NCBI GenBank assembly: GCA_934193545.1
Contig: CAKPVL010000003.1
Coordinates: forward strand, 8,801 to 72,800
Direction of reading: 5' to 3'
Length of the DNA: 64,000 nt
Source of the DNA: an uncultured Granulicatella sp.
Lineage (GTDB): Bacteria; Bacillota; Bacilli; Lactobacillales; Aerococcaceae
Part shown: positions 29,332 to 38,159 of the stretch, piece after piece
Layout: every line of letters begins with the position of its first letter
Numbering within the stretch: position 1 is the stretch's first letter
The notes under the pieces: generated by a model
The model's input: the letters and a program-made list of their open reading frames with translations, nothing else
Databases searched by the model: none
What the model was told of the DNA's origin: nothing
Program-made: the position numbers and the translations under genes

Positions 29332-29354
29332 TAAATCGAAATAATTACGTTTTA
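29332..29354 (-). promoter_or_regulatory. Zur-type operator of rpsN2
   Basis: TAAATCGAAAT-A-ATTACGTTTTA is a 23-bp inverted repeat with two mismatched pairs and agrees closely with the Bacillus Zur consensus (AAATCGTAATNATTACGATTT). It covers the predicted transcription start, directly downstream of the -10, as expected of a repressor site. Confidence 0.85.
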
Positions 29355-29355
29355 C

Positions 29356-29384
29356 ATTGTATCAATTGTTCCTTTTAAAATCAA
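29356..29384 (-). promoter_or_regulatory. Promoter of rpsN2
   Basis: TTGATT (29379-29384), 17-bp spacer, TACAAT (29356-29361) on the minus strand. Confidence 0.8.
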
Positions 29385-29405
29385 GTGGTTTAAACTAATA
29401 AAAAA

Positions 29406-29430
29406 AGAGAGCTTTTTTTCAAAGCTCTCT
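29406..29430 (-). terminator. Terminator of the cdaA-cdaR-glmM operon
   Basis: AGAGAGCTTT and AAAGCTCTCT pair, followed on the minus strand by a T-run, 25 bp after the glmM stop. Confidence 0.9.
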
Positions 29431-29454
29431 TATCTTATATTTGGATTCTAAAAA

Positions 29455-30807
29455 TTAGTCAATTCCAACTTCTTTGCGAACAACGTCAGCAATACGTGTT
29501 ACGTAGTCGTGAACGAGTTCATCTGTTGGGGCTTCCACCATGACACGAACAAGCGGTTCTGTACCACTTGGACGTACAAGAACGCGTCCGTTTCCTGCCA
29601 TTTCTGCTTCAACAGCATCGATGACTTCTTTAATCGCTGGAACTTCCATCACGCCATTTTTATCGCTCACACGGATGTTCACTAATTCTTGTGGGTATGT
29701 TGGTACTTCACTTGCTAATTCACTTAATGATTTACCAGTTTGTTTCATTACATTCATTAATTGAATTCCTGAAAGTAAGCCGTCTCCTGTTGTGTTTAAA
29801 TCAAGGATAACGATATGTCCTGATTGTTCTCCACCGAAGTTGTAGTTGTTTTTACGCATTTCTTCAACAACGTAACGGTCACCTACAGCTGTTTGAAGGG
29901 CAACCATGCCTTCCGCTTCTACTGCTTTATGGAATCCTAAGTTACTCATCACAGTTGATACGATTGTGTCTTTGCTTAGCGTTCCTTGGTTCTTGAAGTG
30001 TTTACCAAGGATGAACATGATTTTATCGCCATCAACGATTTCGCCATTTTCATCCACTGCGATACAGCGGTCGCCGTCTCCATCGAAGCTTAATCCAAGG
30101 TCTGCGCCTGTTTCTTTCACGAATGCCACTAATGCTTCTGGATGTGTTGATCCAACGCCATCGTTAATGTTCACGCCATTTGGTTTGTCTCCCATTGTGT
30201 GGAAATCTGTGTCTAAGTCAGCGAATAAACGTGTTAACATTGAAGCTGTTGCTCCGTTTGCGCCGTCTAAAGCGACTTTCATGCCTGATAATGAATCCAC
30301 TGTATTTTGTAGGAATTGGCTGTATTTCAATCTTCCTTCTAAATACTCATCCACTGTTCCTAATGCATCTGTAGAAGGACGTGGTAATGTGTCTTCCTCA
30401 GCATCTAGTAATGCTTCGATTTGTGCTTCAGTTTCGTCGGTTAATTTGAAACCGTCTGCACCAAAGAATTTAATTCCGTTATCTTGTGCTGGGTTGTGTG
30501 ACGCTGAAATCATAACCCCAGCTACAGCCCCTTGCATACGTGTTAAGTACGCAACACCTGGAGTTGGAATGACTCCAAGTTGCATCACTTCAATCCCTAC
30601 AGAAAGTAATCCTGCGATTAAAGCATGCTCTAATAATTGACCTGAAATACGAGTGTCACGACCCACTAATACGCGCGGATGTGCGTTTCCTTCTGCTTGT
30701 TGCAATAAAACGTAACCACCGTAGCGACCTAGTTTAAATGCTAATTCAGGTGTTAATTCTGCATTCGCTACTCCGCGAACGCCATCTGTTCCAAAATATT
30801 TCCCCAT
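29455..30807 (-). CDS. glmM: Phosphoglucosamine mutase
   Basis: 450 residues from [12 protein letters not shown] (GGAGAA upstream); an opening six codons earlier is not supported. The phosphoserine loop [17 protein letters not shown] (catalytic Ser about 100), metal site DGDGDRCI and the GEQSGHIV and [11 protein letters not shown] loops are present. It converts glucosamine-6-phosphate to glucosamine-1-phosphate for UDP-GlcNAc and peptidoglycan. In Firmicutes it binds and inhibits CdaA, which is encoded two genes upstream. Confidence 0.97.
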   Translation of the reverse strand: MGKYFGTDGVRGVANAELTPELAFKLGRYGGYVLLQQAEGNAHPRVLVGRDTRISGQLLEHALIAGLLSVGIEVMQLGVIPTPGVAYLTRMQGAVAGVMISASHNPAQDNGIKFFGADGFKLTDETEAQIEALLDAEEDTLPRPSTDALGTVDEYLEGRLKYSQFLQNTVDSLSGMKVALDGANGATASMLTRLFADLDTDFHTMGDKPNGVNINDGVGSTHPEALVAFVKETGADLGLSFDGDGDRCIAVDENGEIVDGDKIMFILGKHFKNQGTLSKDTIVSTVMSNLGFHKAVEAEGMVALQTAVGDRYVVEEMRKNNYNFGGEQSGHIVILDLNTTGDGLLSGIQLMNVMKQTGKSLSELASEVPTYPQELVNIRVSDKNGVMEVPAIKEVIDAVEAEMAGNGRVLVRPSGTEPLVRVMVEAPTDELVHDYVTRIADVVRKEVGID

Positions 30808-30828
30808 TGTGTTGTTCTCCTTCACCCG

Positions 30829-31863
30829 TTATTGGGCTTGTGTTGTTTGTTCTTTTGTGGTTTCTGTCGGTTCTTCTGTAGTCACAGTTTGTGTAGTCGA
30901 CGCTTCTGTCGCCGTTAAACTGTTATTTGTCACCGTAATTGTAACCTCGATAGTTTCAGGTGAAATGCTATGCACCCCTGAAGGCAGCGTCAACGTAATT
31001 GTTTTCGTTGTCGACTGCTTAATATTGCTCACGTCCACCACTACAGGTATAGCCGTGATTTGATCTAAGCTCGATTGAGCTCCTAAAATTGTAACTTGCT
31101 TAGTAGTAGAATTCAATAAATATGAATAGCCTGGTGACTTCCCTGTCGTTGTTAAGATTAACGGAACCGTCTTTTGACTCGATGAAATTGGCACGCGAAC
31201 TTGCACGCGTTCTGGATCAATTTTCACCGCTACAGGTTTGCCTGTTGCGTCAAGCGCTTGTAATTGAGCCGTAGTCGTATAGTCTGTTTTCGTTCCTTCA
31301 GGAATCGCCACATTTGCGACTACTTTTTCGACTTGGTTCACGATGGATGTTGCTGCTTTCACCGTTACAGTGGCTGGTGAAGCGACTCCTTCGCCGACTT
31401 GATAGCCATTTCCAATACTTGAAGCATCGGCCTTCACGACAACTGGAACTTCCTTCGTTGTGATTTTTTCGATGTTAATTTCTACTGTTTCTGGAGACAC
31501 AATTCCATGGACTCCTGTAGGTAATCCTGTCACCTCAAGTGTGATGGTGTGTTTTCCTTCGCCTAATTCTGTTAAATTAGGTGTTTTTACACGATATGTT
31601 CCATTTCCTGTTGTGCTTAAAAGTAAGCTACTAGAGCCTTCAAGTCGTAATGCAACAGAATCTGGTAGCCCTGTGACAGCATATTCATCACTGTTGATAT
31701 CCACGTAAATCGGTACATTCGAGATCGTATTCGAACTTGATTGTGGATTTAATGATGATGAACGCAAGCCCCCATTTGCATCGGTTGCTAACGCGAAGAG
31801 GAAGATAGTTAAAATAAACGACATCACTAGTAAAAATGATTTACGATTCATCCATTCAGCCAT
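30829..31863 (-). CDS. cdaR: CdaR, YbbR-domain regulator of diadenylate cyclase
   Basis: 344 residues from the ATG at 31863, which overlaps the end of cdaA by eight bases and has AAAGGAGG. One N-terminal membrane anchor (KSFLLVMSFILTIFLFALAT) is followed by about three to four YbbR repeats and a Thr/Glu-rich tail (TEEPTETTKEQTTQAQ). The protein sits outside the membrane and modulates CdaA activity. Located between cdaA and glmM as in other Firmicutes. Confidence 0.95.
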   Translation of the reverse strand: MAEWMNRKSFLLVMSFILTIFLFALATDANGGLRSSSLNPQSSSNTISNVPIYVDINSDEYAVTGLPDSVALRLEGSSSLLLSTTGNGTYRVKTPNLTELGEGKHTITLEVTGLPTGVHGIVSPETVEINIEKITTKEVPVVVKADASSIGNGYQVGEGVASPATVTVKAATSIVNQVEKVVANVAIPEGTKTDYTTTAQLQALDATGKPVAVKIDPERVQVRVPISSSQKTVPLILTTTGKSPGYSYLLNSTTKQVTILGAQSSLDQITAIPVVVDVSNIKQSTTKTITLTLPSGVHSISPETIEVTITVTNNSLTATEASTTQTVTTEEPTETTKEQTTQAQ

Positions 31864-32701
31864 TTGAACGACCTCCTTTGAAGAAGTCACGGACCCAACG
31901 GACAATCGTTGGTTCTGCATCTCCTTGGTCTTCAACCACTAGCTGTTCAGATAGAACGGCTACTAATTCGCTTGAACTTAGCTCACGGTGTAATTTTTCG
32001 CGAATCGCAACGCTGACTTTCCCTGTTTCTTCAGAAATGATAATCGTAATCGCATCGCTCACTTCACTAAGTCCGATGGCTGCACGGTGACGTGTTCCTA
32101 ATTCTTTCGGAATCATCTTGTTTTCTGAGAGTGGCAAGTAGCACGCTGCTGCGGCAATCTTGTAGTCACGAATAATCACGGCCCCATCGTGAAGCGGTGT
32201 GTTTGGAATGAAAATATTCGTAATCAACTGATTCGAGATATCTGAATGAATCGGAATCCCTGTATTGATAAACTCTTCTAGTGAGTTACCTTGTTCAATC
32301 GAAATCAACGCCCCAATACGACGTTTCGCCATATACTGAATCGCTGTATTCAATTCGGAAATCATGACTTCTGCTTCGTTAGCACTTTCGTATTTACGAG
32401 AGAAGAAGTTCGAACGACCGATGTGCTCTAACCCGCGACGAATTTCCGGTTGGAAAACGATTAGTGCCGCCACAACTCCCCATTGAATCACGAAGTTCAT
32501 AATCCAGTCCAAGGTATTTAAGCCTAGGAAGAAGCTGAGGAACTTGATAGCTGCGATCACCGCAATTCCCTTCATTAGGTTAATCGCACGAGTTCCTTTA
32601 ATAATGACTAAAATATTATAGAGTATATACCACACAATCAGAATATCAATCAGATTGCGAAAACTCCCCCATGAAAATAAACTGTTCCAATTTATTTGCA
32701 T
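31856..32701 (-). CDS. cdaA: Diadenylate cyclase CdaA
   Basis: 281 residues with three N-terminal membrane helices and a DAC catalytic domain: DGAVII and RHRAAIGLSE are the diagnostic motifs (about 175-215). It makes c-di-AMP from two ATP, controlling potassium and osmolyte transport and cell wall balance. First gene of cdaA-cdaR-glmM; AGAGAGG ribosome site. Confidence 0.97.
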   Translation of the reverse strand: MQINWNSLFSWGSFRNLIDILIVWYILYNILVIIKGTRAINLMKGIAVIAAIKFLSFFLGLNTLDWIMNFVIQWGVVAALIVFQPEIRRGLEHIGRSNFFSRKYESANEAEVMISELNTAIQYMAKRRIGALISIEQGNSLEEFINTGIPIHSDISNQLITNIFIPNTPLHDGAVIIRDYKIAAAACYLPLSENKMIPKELGTRHRAAIGLSEVSDAITIIISEETGKVSVAIREKLHRELSSSELVAVLSEQLVVEDQGDAEPTIVRWVRDFFKGGRSNG

Positions 32702-32926
32702 AAAGTTAACCTCTCTTCCACCAATATGTACCTTTCTATTATAGCACAGATAGCCCCTAAACTAAAAAGTGCACGACTATTCATATAACAATAAAAATCA
32801 AGTGAGTTAAAACGCAAATGTTCTCACAGATTTCGGAAATCAACCATTTACAAAAACGCTTACATATGTTAACCTGAGCTTGAAATACCACTACAAAATA
32901 ACATCCATTCAAAAGGAGGATCTATA

Positions 32927-33022
32927 ATGAAAGACGATCGTAAAGGATATATTATTGCTGGAGTTTTAGGATTGCTCACTTATTTTGTAGGAACTACCAT
33001 TTACTATCTTTTAACTCATTAA
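32927..33022 (+). CDS. Uncatalogued 31-residue single-pass membrane protein
   Basis: The frame MKDDRKGYIIAGVLGLLTYF, then VGTTIYYLLTH, starts at 32927 after a textbook AAAAGGAGG with seven-base spacing. A charged N-terminus is followed by one hydrophobic helix of about 21 residues and a short tail, with a predicted N-in orientation. TTAACC, 17 bp, TACAAA could be its promoter. It is followed by a bidirectional terminator. I know no family for it; the strong initiation signal is the main support. Confidence 0.65.
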   Translation: MKDDRKGYIIAGVLGLLTYFVGTTIYYLLTH

Positions 33023-33093
33023 TCTCAGACACTCTCTACATTGATATGTATAGAAATTACCTAAGACCGTATCAGGAGGTCTAGTATAAAATA

Positions 33094-33129
33094 AATAAGC
33101 GTTCATCCTTTTCAAGATGAACGCTTATT
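33094..33129. terminator. Bidirectional terminator between the small membrane protein and sdpI
   Basis: AATAAGCGTTCATC and GATGAACGCTTATT pair, with A/T runs on both sides. The 70 bases before it hold nothing else recognisable. Confidence 0.85.
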
Positions 33130-33134
33130 TTCTT

Positions 33135-33788
33135 TTATACTTCCTCAACATTTGCAATGTAGTAAGAATATCCACCTGTCACTGCGATTAAGATAATCAT
33201 AATCATCGTTGCGACAAGGATTGCAACATTATTTCCCATGAAGATTCCTGTAAGCATCATGAGGATACCTGCCACTACAGAGGCAATTCCGAAGAAACGT
33301 TGCGTTTTACGGAAGGCTACGTCATTGTTTTTCAACCATGAAGCACGGAATCCGAAGTGTTTTGAATTCTCTTTGATTTTTGGCGCTAGATTTCCAATAA
33401 GGATAAAGAATACCCCTAGAATAAATGTTAGGAAACGGCTCATTTGCGCGCCGACTGTCATCCCTCCTAGGTATAACCAGAATTGGAAGTAAGCAATGAC
33501 GTTCAATAATAATAAGAGAATCCAGCTAATCGAACGAGCTGTTCTTACATTTCCCCCTGATAGTTTTGGTGATGAGCTCGCAATACGAATCCCAAACCCA
33601 AGAATCGCTACAAGGATTGGGAAAAGAAAGATTGAGAATCTACTTGCTGTTGCTGTCACATTTCCCGCCAAGTCCATACGCGATACAATCGTTTCAGGTA
33701 AGAACCATACCACAAAGAGTGATACAACGAGTGGTGCGAACATCAATGCGAGATAGGCATATTTTTTAAATTGTTTTACTTGTTCCAT
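33135..33788 (-). CDS. sdpI: SdpI-family (DUF1648) membrane protein
   Basis: About 217 residues from the ATG at 33788, two bases after the sdpR stop. Six to seven hydrophobic segments; the N-terminal LPETIVSRMDLAGNVTATASRF part is the DUF1648 domain and the C-terminal NKHFGFRASWLKNNDVAFRKTQRFFG-like part is the SdpI signature. In Bacillus SdpI gives immunity to the SdpC toxin and sequesters SdpR. No sdpC-like gene is near, so general envelope-stress or cross-protection is more likely. Confidence 0.85.
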   Translation of the reverse strand: MEQVKQFKKYAYLALMFAPLVVSLFVVWFLPETIVSRMDLAGNVTATASRFSIFLFPILVAILGFGIRIASSSPKLSGGNVRTARSISWILLLLLNVIAYFQFWLYLGGMTVGAQMSRFLTFILGVFFILIGNLAPKIKENSKHFGFRASWLKNNDVAFRKTQRFFGIASVVAGILMMLTGIFMGNNVAILVATMIMIILIAVTGGYSYYIANVEEV

Positions 33789-33789
33789 G

Positions 33790-34056
33790 TTATTTTCCCC
33801 CAATAATTTGATTGATCCATACAATCGCTTCGTCCAGTACGGTCAAATTCAATTCATAATAAATAAAGTTTTTATAGCGTGTTTCGTAGATTAAATCAGC
33901 GTTTTTTAGCTTTCTAAGGTGATAGGATAAGGCTTGCGGCGTCATCCCAATCATCGTGGCAAGGTCACCGGTGTTGGTCTTCCCTTTTCGCAGGATTTCC
34001 AAGATTTGGCGACGCGTTTCATCAGAAAGAGCGGCCATTACTTCGTTCACTGCCAT
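33790..34056 (-). CDS. sdpR: ArsR-family regulator, SdpR-like
   Basis: 88 residues, a winged helix of the ArsR/SdpR type (ALSDETRRQILEILRKGKTNTGDLATMIGMTPQALSYHLRKLKNADLI pattern) with no cysteine metal site. The Bacillus homologue represses sdpRI and is released when SdpI binds it. The two genes are two bases apart, so the same autoregulated arrangement is expected. Confidence 0.88.
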   Translation of the reverse strand: MAVNEVMAALSDETRRQILEILRKGKTNTGDLATMIGMTPQALSYHLRKLKNADLIYETRYKNFIYYELNLTVLDEAIVWINQIIGGK

Positions 34057-34163
34057 GATCTCATCTTCTTTCTATTTAAATTTATCTTTAATTAGAGTAT
34101 ACTCTTGCGATTCGTAAAAAGCAATAGTTATTTAAAAATATTTTTTAATAACTTTAGAATCAA

Positions 34164-34244
34164 AAGATGATACCTTCGGTTTCTTACGGATTTTTTCATC
34201 ATCGCGGTAACGATAGAATCCGTAAGTTCCTTCGGTATCATCTT
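34164..34244 (-). repeat. Core-deleted copy R10 of the structured intergenic element
   Basis: Arms AAGATGATACC...CTTACGGATT and ATCCGTAAG...GGTATCATCTT are intact, and the joins TTCATCATCGCGGTAA and CGATAGAATCCG match the conserved inner edges of full copies, but the whole 110-nt core is absent. It lies between sdpR and rsmA. Confidence 0.75.
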
Positions 34245-34267
34245 CTTAAACTTGTTATTCTCTTAAA

Positions 34268-35137
34268 TTAAAGCGCGTCGCTTAAGCGGGCGAACTCTTC
34301 AATCGTCAATGTTTCGGCACGTCTAGATGAGTCAATACCTGCAGCTTCTAATGCAGCAGCTAAACTTTCTTTTGTATGGCCATTCCCAACGTATGCTTTG
34401 GCTAAATTATTCCAGAGCGTTTTACGACGTTGCACGAAGCTATTTTTCACGAGCGCGAAGAATTTCGCTTCGTCTTTCACTTCCACGAGTGGTTTTTCAC
34501 GACGTTTCAATACTAAAATCGCAGAATCCACATTCGGAGCTGGATTGAAGACCGTCTTCGGCACGATAAATCCAATGCTCGCCTCGCAGAAGTATTGAAT
34601 CGCAATCGTTAGTGATCCATACGCCTTCGAATTTGGCTCAGCTGTCATTCGTTGCGCCACTTCTTTTTGCATCATCATCGCAAACCCATCGATTGGTAAT
34701 TTCGATTCCAATAAGTTCATAATGATTGGTGTTGTAATATAGTACGGCAAGTTGGCCACGACTAATAACGGCTCATTAATGTCGAAATGCTCTCCGATGA
34801 CTTGTTCTAAGTCGACGTCCAAGATGTCGCTATGAACTACTGTTACATTATCGTATGGGGCCAATGTTTCATCGAGCACCGGCAACAAACGACCATCGAT
34901 TTCAAACGCCAGCACTTGTTTGGCTTCTCTTGCTAGACGTTCGGTCAACGCACCAATCCCTGGTCCGATTTCAATAACGTTTGTCGTTTTGTCGACTCCC
35001 GCCACCTCTAGCATACGCGTTAAAATATTCGGTTCAATCAGGAAGTTTTGCCCTAGACTCTTTTTTACCGTTAGCCCATGACGTTCCATAATCTCGCGCG
35101 TTCTTTTCGGCGTCGCGATATCCTTTATTTCATTCAT
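34268..35137 (-). CDS. rsmA: 16S rRNA dimethyladenosine transferase RsmA (KsgA)
   Basis: 289 residues from the ATG at 35137, inside the rnmV stop region (ATGAATGA), with GAGGAC before it. SAM motifs [14 protein letters not shown] and the catalytic VVANLPYYI are present. It dimethylates two adjacent adenines in helix 45 of 16S rRNA during 30S maturation. The tatD-rnmV-rsmA order is standard in Firmicutes. Loss gives kasugamycin resistance in other bacteria. Confidence 0.96.
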   Translation of the reverse strand: MNEIKDIATPKRTREIMERHGLTVKKSLGQNFLIEPNILTRMLEVAGVDKTTNVIEIGPGIGALTERLAREAKQVLAFEIDGRLLPVLDETLAPYDNVTVVHSDILDVDLEQVIGEHFDINEPLLVVANLPYYITTPIIMNLLESKLPIDGFAMMMQKEVAQRMTAEPNSKAYGSLTIAIQYFCEASIGFIVPKTVFNPAPNVDSAILVLKRREKPLVEVKDEAKFFALVKNSFVQRRKTLWNNLAKAYVGNGHTKESLAAALEAAGIDSSRRAETLTIEEFARLSDAL

Positions 35138-35696
35138 GTTTGTCCTCATTTTCTAAGACAGCCTCGAGTGCCGCCCTTAATTGTTCTTCTGTAATACCAA
35201 ATAATTGTAATCTTTTCGCGAACTGTTTTCCATTCGTATGGCCAATTTTTAGAAAATCCGCCACCTTTTGACGTCTCGTTGCTGAATCTGGTCGTCCGAT
35301 AAACCCAAGCGCCATCAGTGTTGCCTGTGAAATCACTGGCTCTCCTGTTTCTGTTGAAATCTCATGCACCGATTCGAGCGCTCGCTGAATCGCTTCGGTA
35401 CTCGCGTGTTCCACCCCAAGACTCTTATGATTGTCCTTTCTGACGGCTTCTGCACGTTCGATAAAAGCATGCTTCACGCCAGGTACGCGCTCTTGAATGA
35501 TGTTGCGAATACGAGTTCCAGGATAATCAGGGTCCGTAAATACAATCACTTCACGCGTTTGGAGCGCCTTTTGAATGAGCGCAATCGTTTCTTCGTCAAT
35601 CGCTGAACCGTTCGTTTCAATCGTCTCGATATCCGGATAGATTTCTCTCAAGCGTCTTGTATCGTCTCGCCCTTCTACGACAATGACTGGATTCAT
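35130..35696 (-). CDS. rnmV: Ribonuclease M5
   Basis: 188 residues from the ATG at 35696, overlapping the tatD stop by four bases; the longer frame lies inside tatD. The Toprim fold shows [11 protein letters not shown] (metal-binding Glu) and [12 protein letters not shown]. It performs the final cleavage of 5S rRNA precursor, with ribosomal protein L18, in low-GC Gram-positives. Confidence 0.95.
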   Translation of the reverse strand: MNPVIVVEGRDDTRRLREIYPDIETIETNGSAIDEETIALIQKALQTREVIVFTDPDYPGTRIRNIIQERVPGVKHAFIERAEAVRKDNHKSLGVEHASTEAIQRALESVHEISTETGEPVISQATLMALGFIGRPDSATRRQKVADFLKIGHTNGKQFAKRLQLFGITEEQLRAALEAVLENEDKHE

Positions 35697-36475
35697 AGCA
35701 AGCCTCTTTCTTCCATACGGAATAGCTTGATGGCATTTTGTGTTGTTTGGGCCGCCACTTCTTCCCAAGCAAGGCCACGTTCTTTGGCGATCGTTTCAAC
35801 CACATAGCGCGTATAACCGGGTTCGTTTCTCTTTCCACGGTATGGCACTGGGGCTAAATACGGTGCGTCGGTTTCCACTAGCATACGGTCGAATGGAACT
35901 AATTTTGCACATTCGCGAACTTGCGGCGCATTTTTGAACGTCGTCACACCGCTAAAGGAAATATGCATGCCTAAGTCCAAGAAACGCTTCATAAATTCCA
36001 CGTCGCCATTATAACTATGCATAATGCCCCCGATATCTTGAATGCCTTCTTCTTTTAGAATCTTGTAGCAATCTTCAGTCGCATCACGATTATGAATTAC
36101 AATCGGCAGTTTCATTTCTTTAGCAATCGCGATTTGGCGACGGAACACCTTATCTTGTTCCTCGGGCGTTGAATCTTTCCAATAATAATCCAGACCCATT
36201 TCCCCCATCGCAACCACTTGCGGATGTGTCAAACGTTGCTGTAGCCATTCCTCGATTTCAATATTGTAGCGGTAAGCCTCGGTTGGATGCCATCCGATAA
36301 TCGAAACCACTTCTTTGAACTCTTCGCTAAGCTCCAGACTACGCGTAATCGTGTCCGTATCGAATCCCACCACCGCAAAACGCGTCACTGCTAGCTCCTT
36401 TGCACGCGCGATGACCTCTTTTTCTTCTCCTTCAAACGCAGATACATTTAAATGCGTATGCGTATCAAAAATCAT
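35693..36475 (-). CDS. tatD: TatD-family metal-dependent DNase
   Basis: 260 residues, TIM-barrel hydrolase: HTHLN at the N-terminus, GEMGLDYYW, IVIHNRDA, MHSYNG and ETDAPYLAPVPYRGKRNEP. The metal ligands are all in place. The enzymes have 3'-5' exonuclease activity on DNA in vitro; the function in the cell is unclear. First gene of tatD-rnmV-rsmA, about 10 bp after the MBL gene. Confidence 0.94.
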   Translation of the reverse strand: MIFDTHTHLNVSAFEGEEKEVIARAKELAVTRFAVVGFDTDTITRSLELSEEFKEVVSIIGWHPTEAYRYNIEIEEWLQQRLTHPQVVAMGEMGLDYYWKDSTPEEQDKVFRRQIAIAKEMKLPIVIHNRDATEDCYKILKEEGIQDIGGIMHSYNGDVEFMKRFLDLGMHISFSGVTTFKNAPQVRECAKLVPFDRMLVETDAPYLAPVPYRGKRNEPGYTRYVVETIAKERGLAWEEVAAQTTQNAIKLFRMEERGLL

Positions 36476-36486
36476 AATTTCGCCTC

Positions 36487-37125
36487 TTATCTTGTTGCGC
36501 CATTTAAGAATGGGTTTGTCGCAATTTCATCTTTTAGCGTTGTTGGTTCCCCGTGTCCTGGGAAAATCACTGTTTCAGCAGGTAACGGCAATAAGTATTT
36601 GTGGATGCCTTCCATTAACTCCTTATGGCTTCCGTATGGGAAATCACTACGTCCAACGCTGCCTTTAAACATCACGTCTCCGCCGATGACAAATCCATTT
36701 TCTCTAAAAATAAAGATGGTTCCACCAGGAGAGTGCCCTGGAATGTGTGCTAATTCTGGTTCAAAGCTTCCGATTTTCCATTTGCCCATTTCTTTAGGGA
36801 AATAACCGTCCGCTGGCTTCACTGTAATATTTTCGCCAGAGTAGTATGAACGGTTCAATTCTGGATCATGTAAAAATACTTTCTCCAACTCGTTCATATA
36901 CATTGGAATATTGTACTCTTCACGAAGTGCGTCAACGGCTCCGATATGGTCTCCGTGCGCATGTGTTAGTACAATCGCAACAGGTTTCAATTCTTCTTCT
37001 TTAATTAGTTGTTTGATGTCCTCGGCTTGAGCGCCTGGGTCAAAAATCACTGTTTCTTTATTATCGTCAATTAAAAAGTAGACATTTTCTTCTAAACGTC
37101 CTACTGGAATGCTTAATAACTCCAT
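36487..37125 (-). CDS. MBL-fold hydrolase, glyoxalase II-like
   Basis: 212 residues with THAHGDHIGAV (HxHxDH), GHSPGGTI, GGDVMFKGSVGRSDF and PGHGEPT, all typical of the YcbL/hydroxyacylglutathione hydrolase-like group. Binds two metal ions. Thioester hydrolysis, for example of lactoylglutathione analogues, is inferred; Lactobacillales often use other thiols. Probably first in the tatD transcript, since the gap to tatD is only 11 bp. Confidence 0.88.
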   Translation of the reverse strand: MELLSIPVGRLEENVYFLIDDNKETVIFDPGAQAEDIKQLIKEEELKPVAIVLTHAHGDHIGAVDALREEYNIPMYMNELEKVFLHDPELNRSYYSGENITVKPADGYFPKEMGKWKIGSFEPELAHIPGHSPGGTIFIFRENGFVIGGDVMFKGSVGRSDFPYGSHKELMEGIHKYLLPLPAETVIFPGHGEPTTLKDEIATNPFLNGATR

Positions 37126-37144
37126 TTGGTTTCCTCCTGTAATT

Positions 37145-38155
37145 TTAATTCTTTTCTTTTAATAAATGAATCTCCATTTCCAAGGCTTCAATAGTTGCCA
37201 TCATTGTCTCAAATGCCGGAGCCTCTCCGAAAAACATTTCTTCCATTCTATCATAATCGGATTTGAGTTCACTCAATCGATATGAATCTGGTAATAAACG
37301 AATTTTTCCCAAAGTAGCTTCCTCATAATGTGCCCATTTTCTCGGATAAAATTTTTCTTTAAAATCCACGACTTTCTTCAGCAACTCCATCTGTTCTAAG
37401 GATGATTTCTTATACTTCGTTCGAGCAATACAATAAACATCATAATAATGCCTAGCATACCGAAGAGGAATCTTACTATTCTTTGGTCGATGTGCTTCAT
37501 GATGTAGAATTGTTAATTTTTCCCAAAAAGTTCGCTCTGGAAGAACTGCTCTAACAGAAATGCCTTGCCCAATAAATAGCTGTGGATATACTTTCCAGAT
37601 TTCAGGAACAACATCTAGCCTTTCAGAAGGAGTCCAAGCTGCAAGAGCTCCAATCTCTATACGTACCACCGGTTTCACATAATCAATTTGATACTTTGAA
37701 GCATACTCAAATAAAATAGTTTGTGGATTTTGAATATCTATCTCTATTTTAACCGGTTCTTCCAATATCTTTGAAAAATCTGCTCTCATTTGCGACAATA
37801 ATTTTTCAGCAATAAAGATTGCAGTTCTTTGATTCAATTCAGCTCCAAATTGTTGCTGTTTCCTATTTGAGCGCTCGTTCCAAGGTTCATCTTTTTCATA
37901 ACCTAGCACTCGCCAATCGAGAATTAGATCAATATCTTCTGAAAAGCGTTCGATTAGTTGATAACATTTGGACAGACTTGTTCCTCCTTTAAAAGAGAAA
38001 CTCTCTTTCCATTTACTATATGAGAACAAATAATTCAAAATAAAACAAACCCAATAATCTTTTTCTAAGATTCTCTCGCTGACTCCTAATCGATTAGAAG
38101 CATTTCTTAGAACAGATTCCAGCTCTTGACTCTTCACTAATTTAAACGTAAACAT
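37145..38155 (-). CDS. abiEii: AbiEii nucleotidyltransferase toxin
   Basis: 336 residues with the AbiEii/AbiGii toxin nucleotidyltransferase motifs: FSFKGGTSLSK (GSxL-type) and RFSEDIDLIL (DxD-type), followed by helices to the C-terminus. AbiEii-type toxins transfer nucleotides, in MenT homologues onto tRNA, and stop growth upon phage infection. It begins four bases after the abiEi stop. Base composition is AT-richer than the neighbouring tatD and MBL genes, consistent with acquisition by transfer. The downstream gap is only 20 bp. Confidence 0.93.
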   Translation of the reverse strand: MFTFKLVKSQELESVLRNASNRLGVSERILEKDYWVCFILNYLFSYSKWKESFSFKGGTSLSKCYQLIERFSEDIDLILDWRVLGYEKDEPWNERSNRKQQQFGAELNQRTAIFIAEKLLSQMRADFSKILEEPVKIEIDIQNPQTILFEYASKYQIDYVKPVVRIEIGALAAWTPSERLDVVPEIWKVYPQLFIGQGISVRAVLPERTFWEKLTILHHEAHRPKNSKIPLRYARHYYDVYCIARTKYKKSSLEQMELLKKVVDFKEKFYPRKWAHYEEATLGKIRLLPDSYRLSELKSDYDRMEEMFFGEAPAFETMMATIEALEMEIHLLKEKN

Positions 38156-38159
38156 CAGA

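Noticed and set aside
32855..32870. CcpA cre site (TGTAAGCGTTTT on the minus strand)
   Set aside because: Only the left half agrees with the consensus and no catabolic gene starts there.
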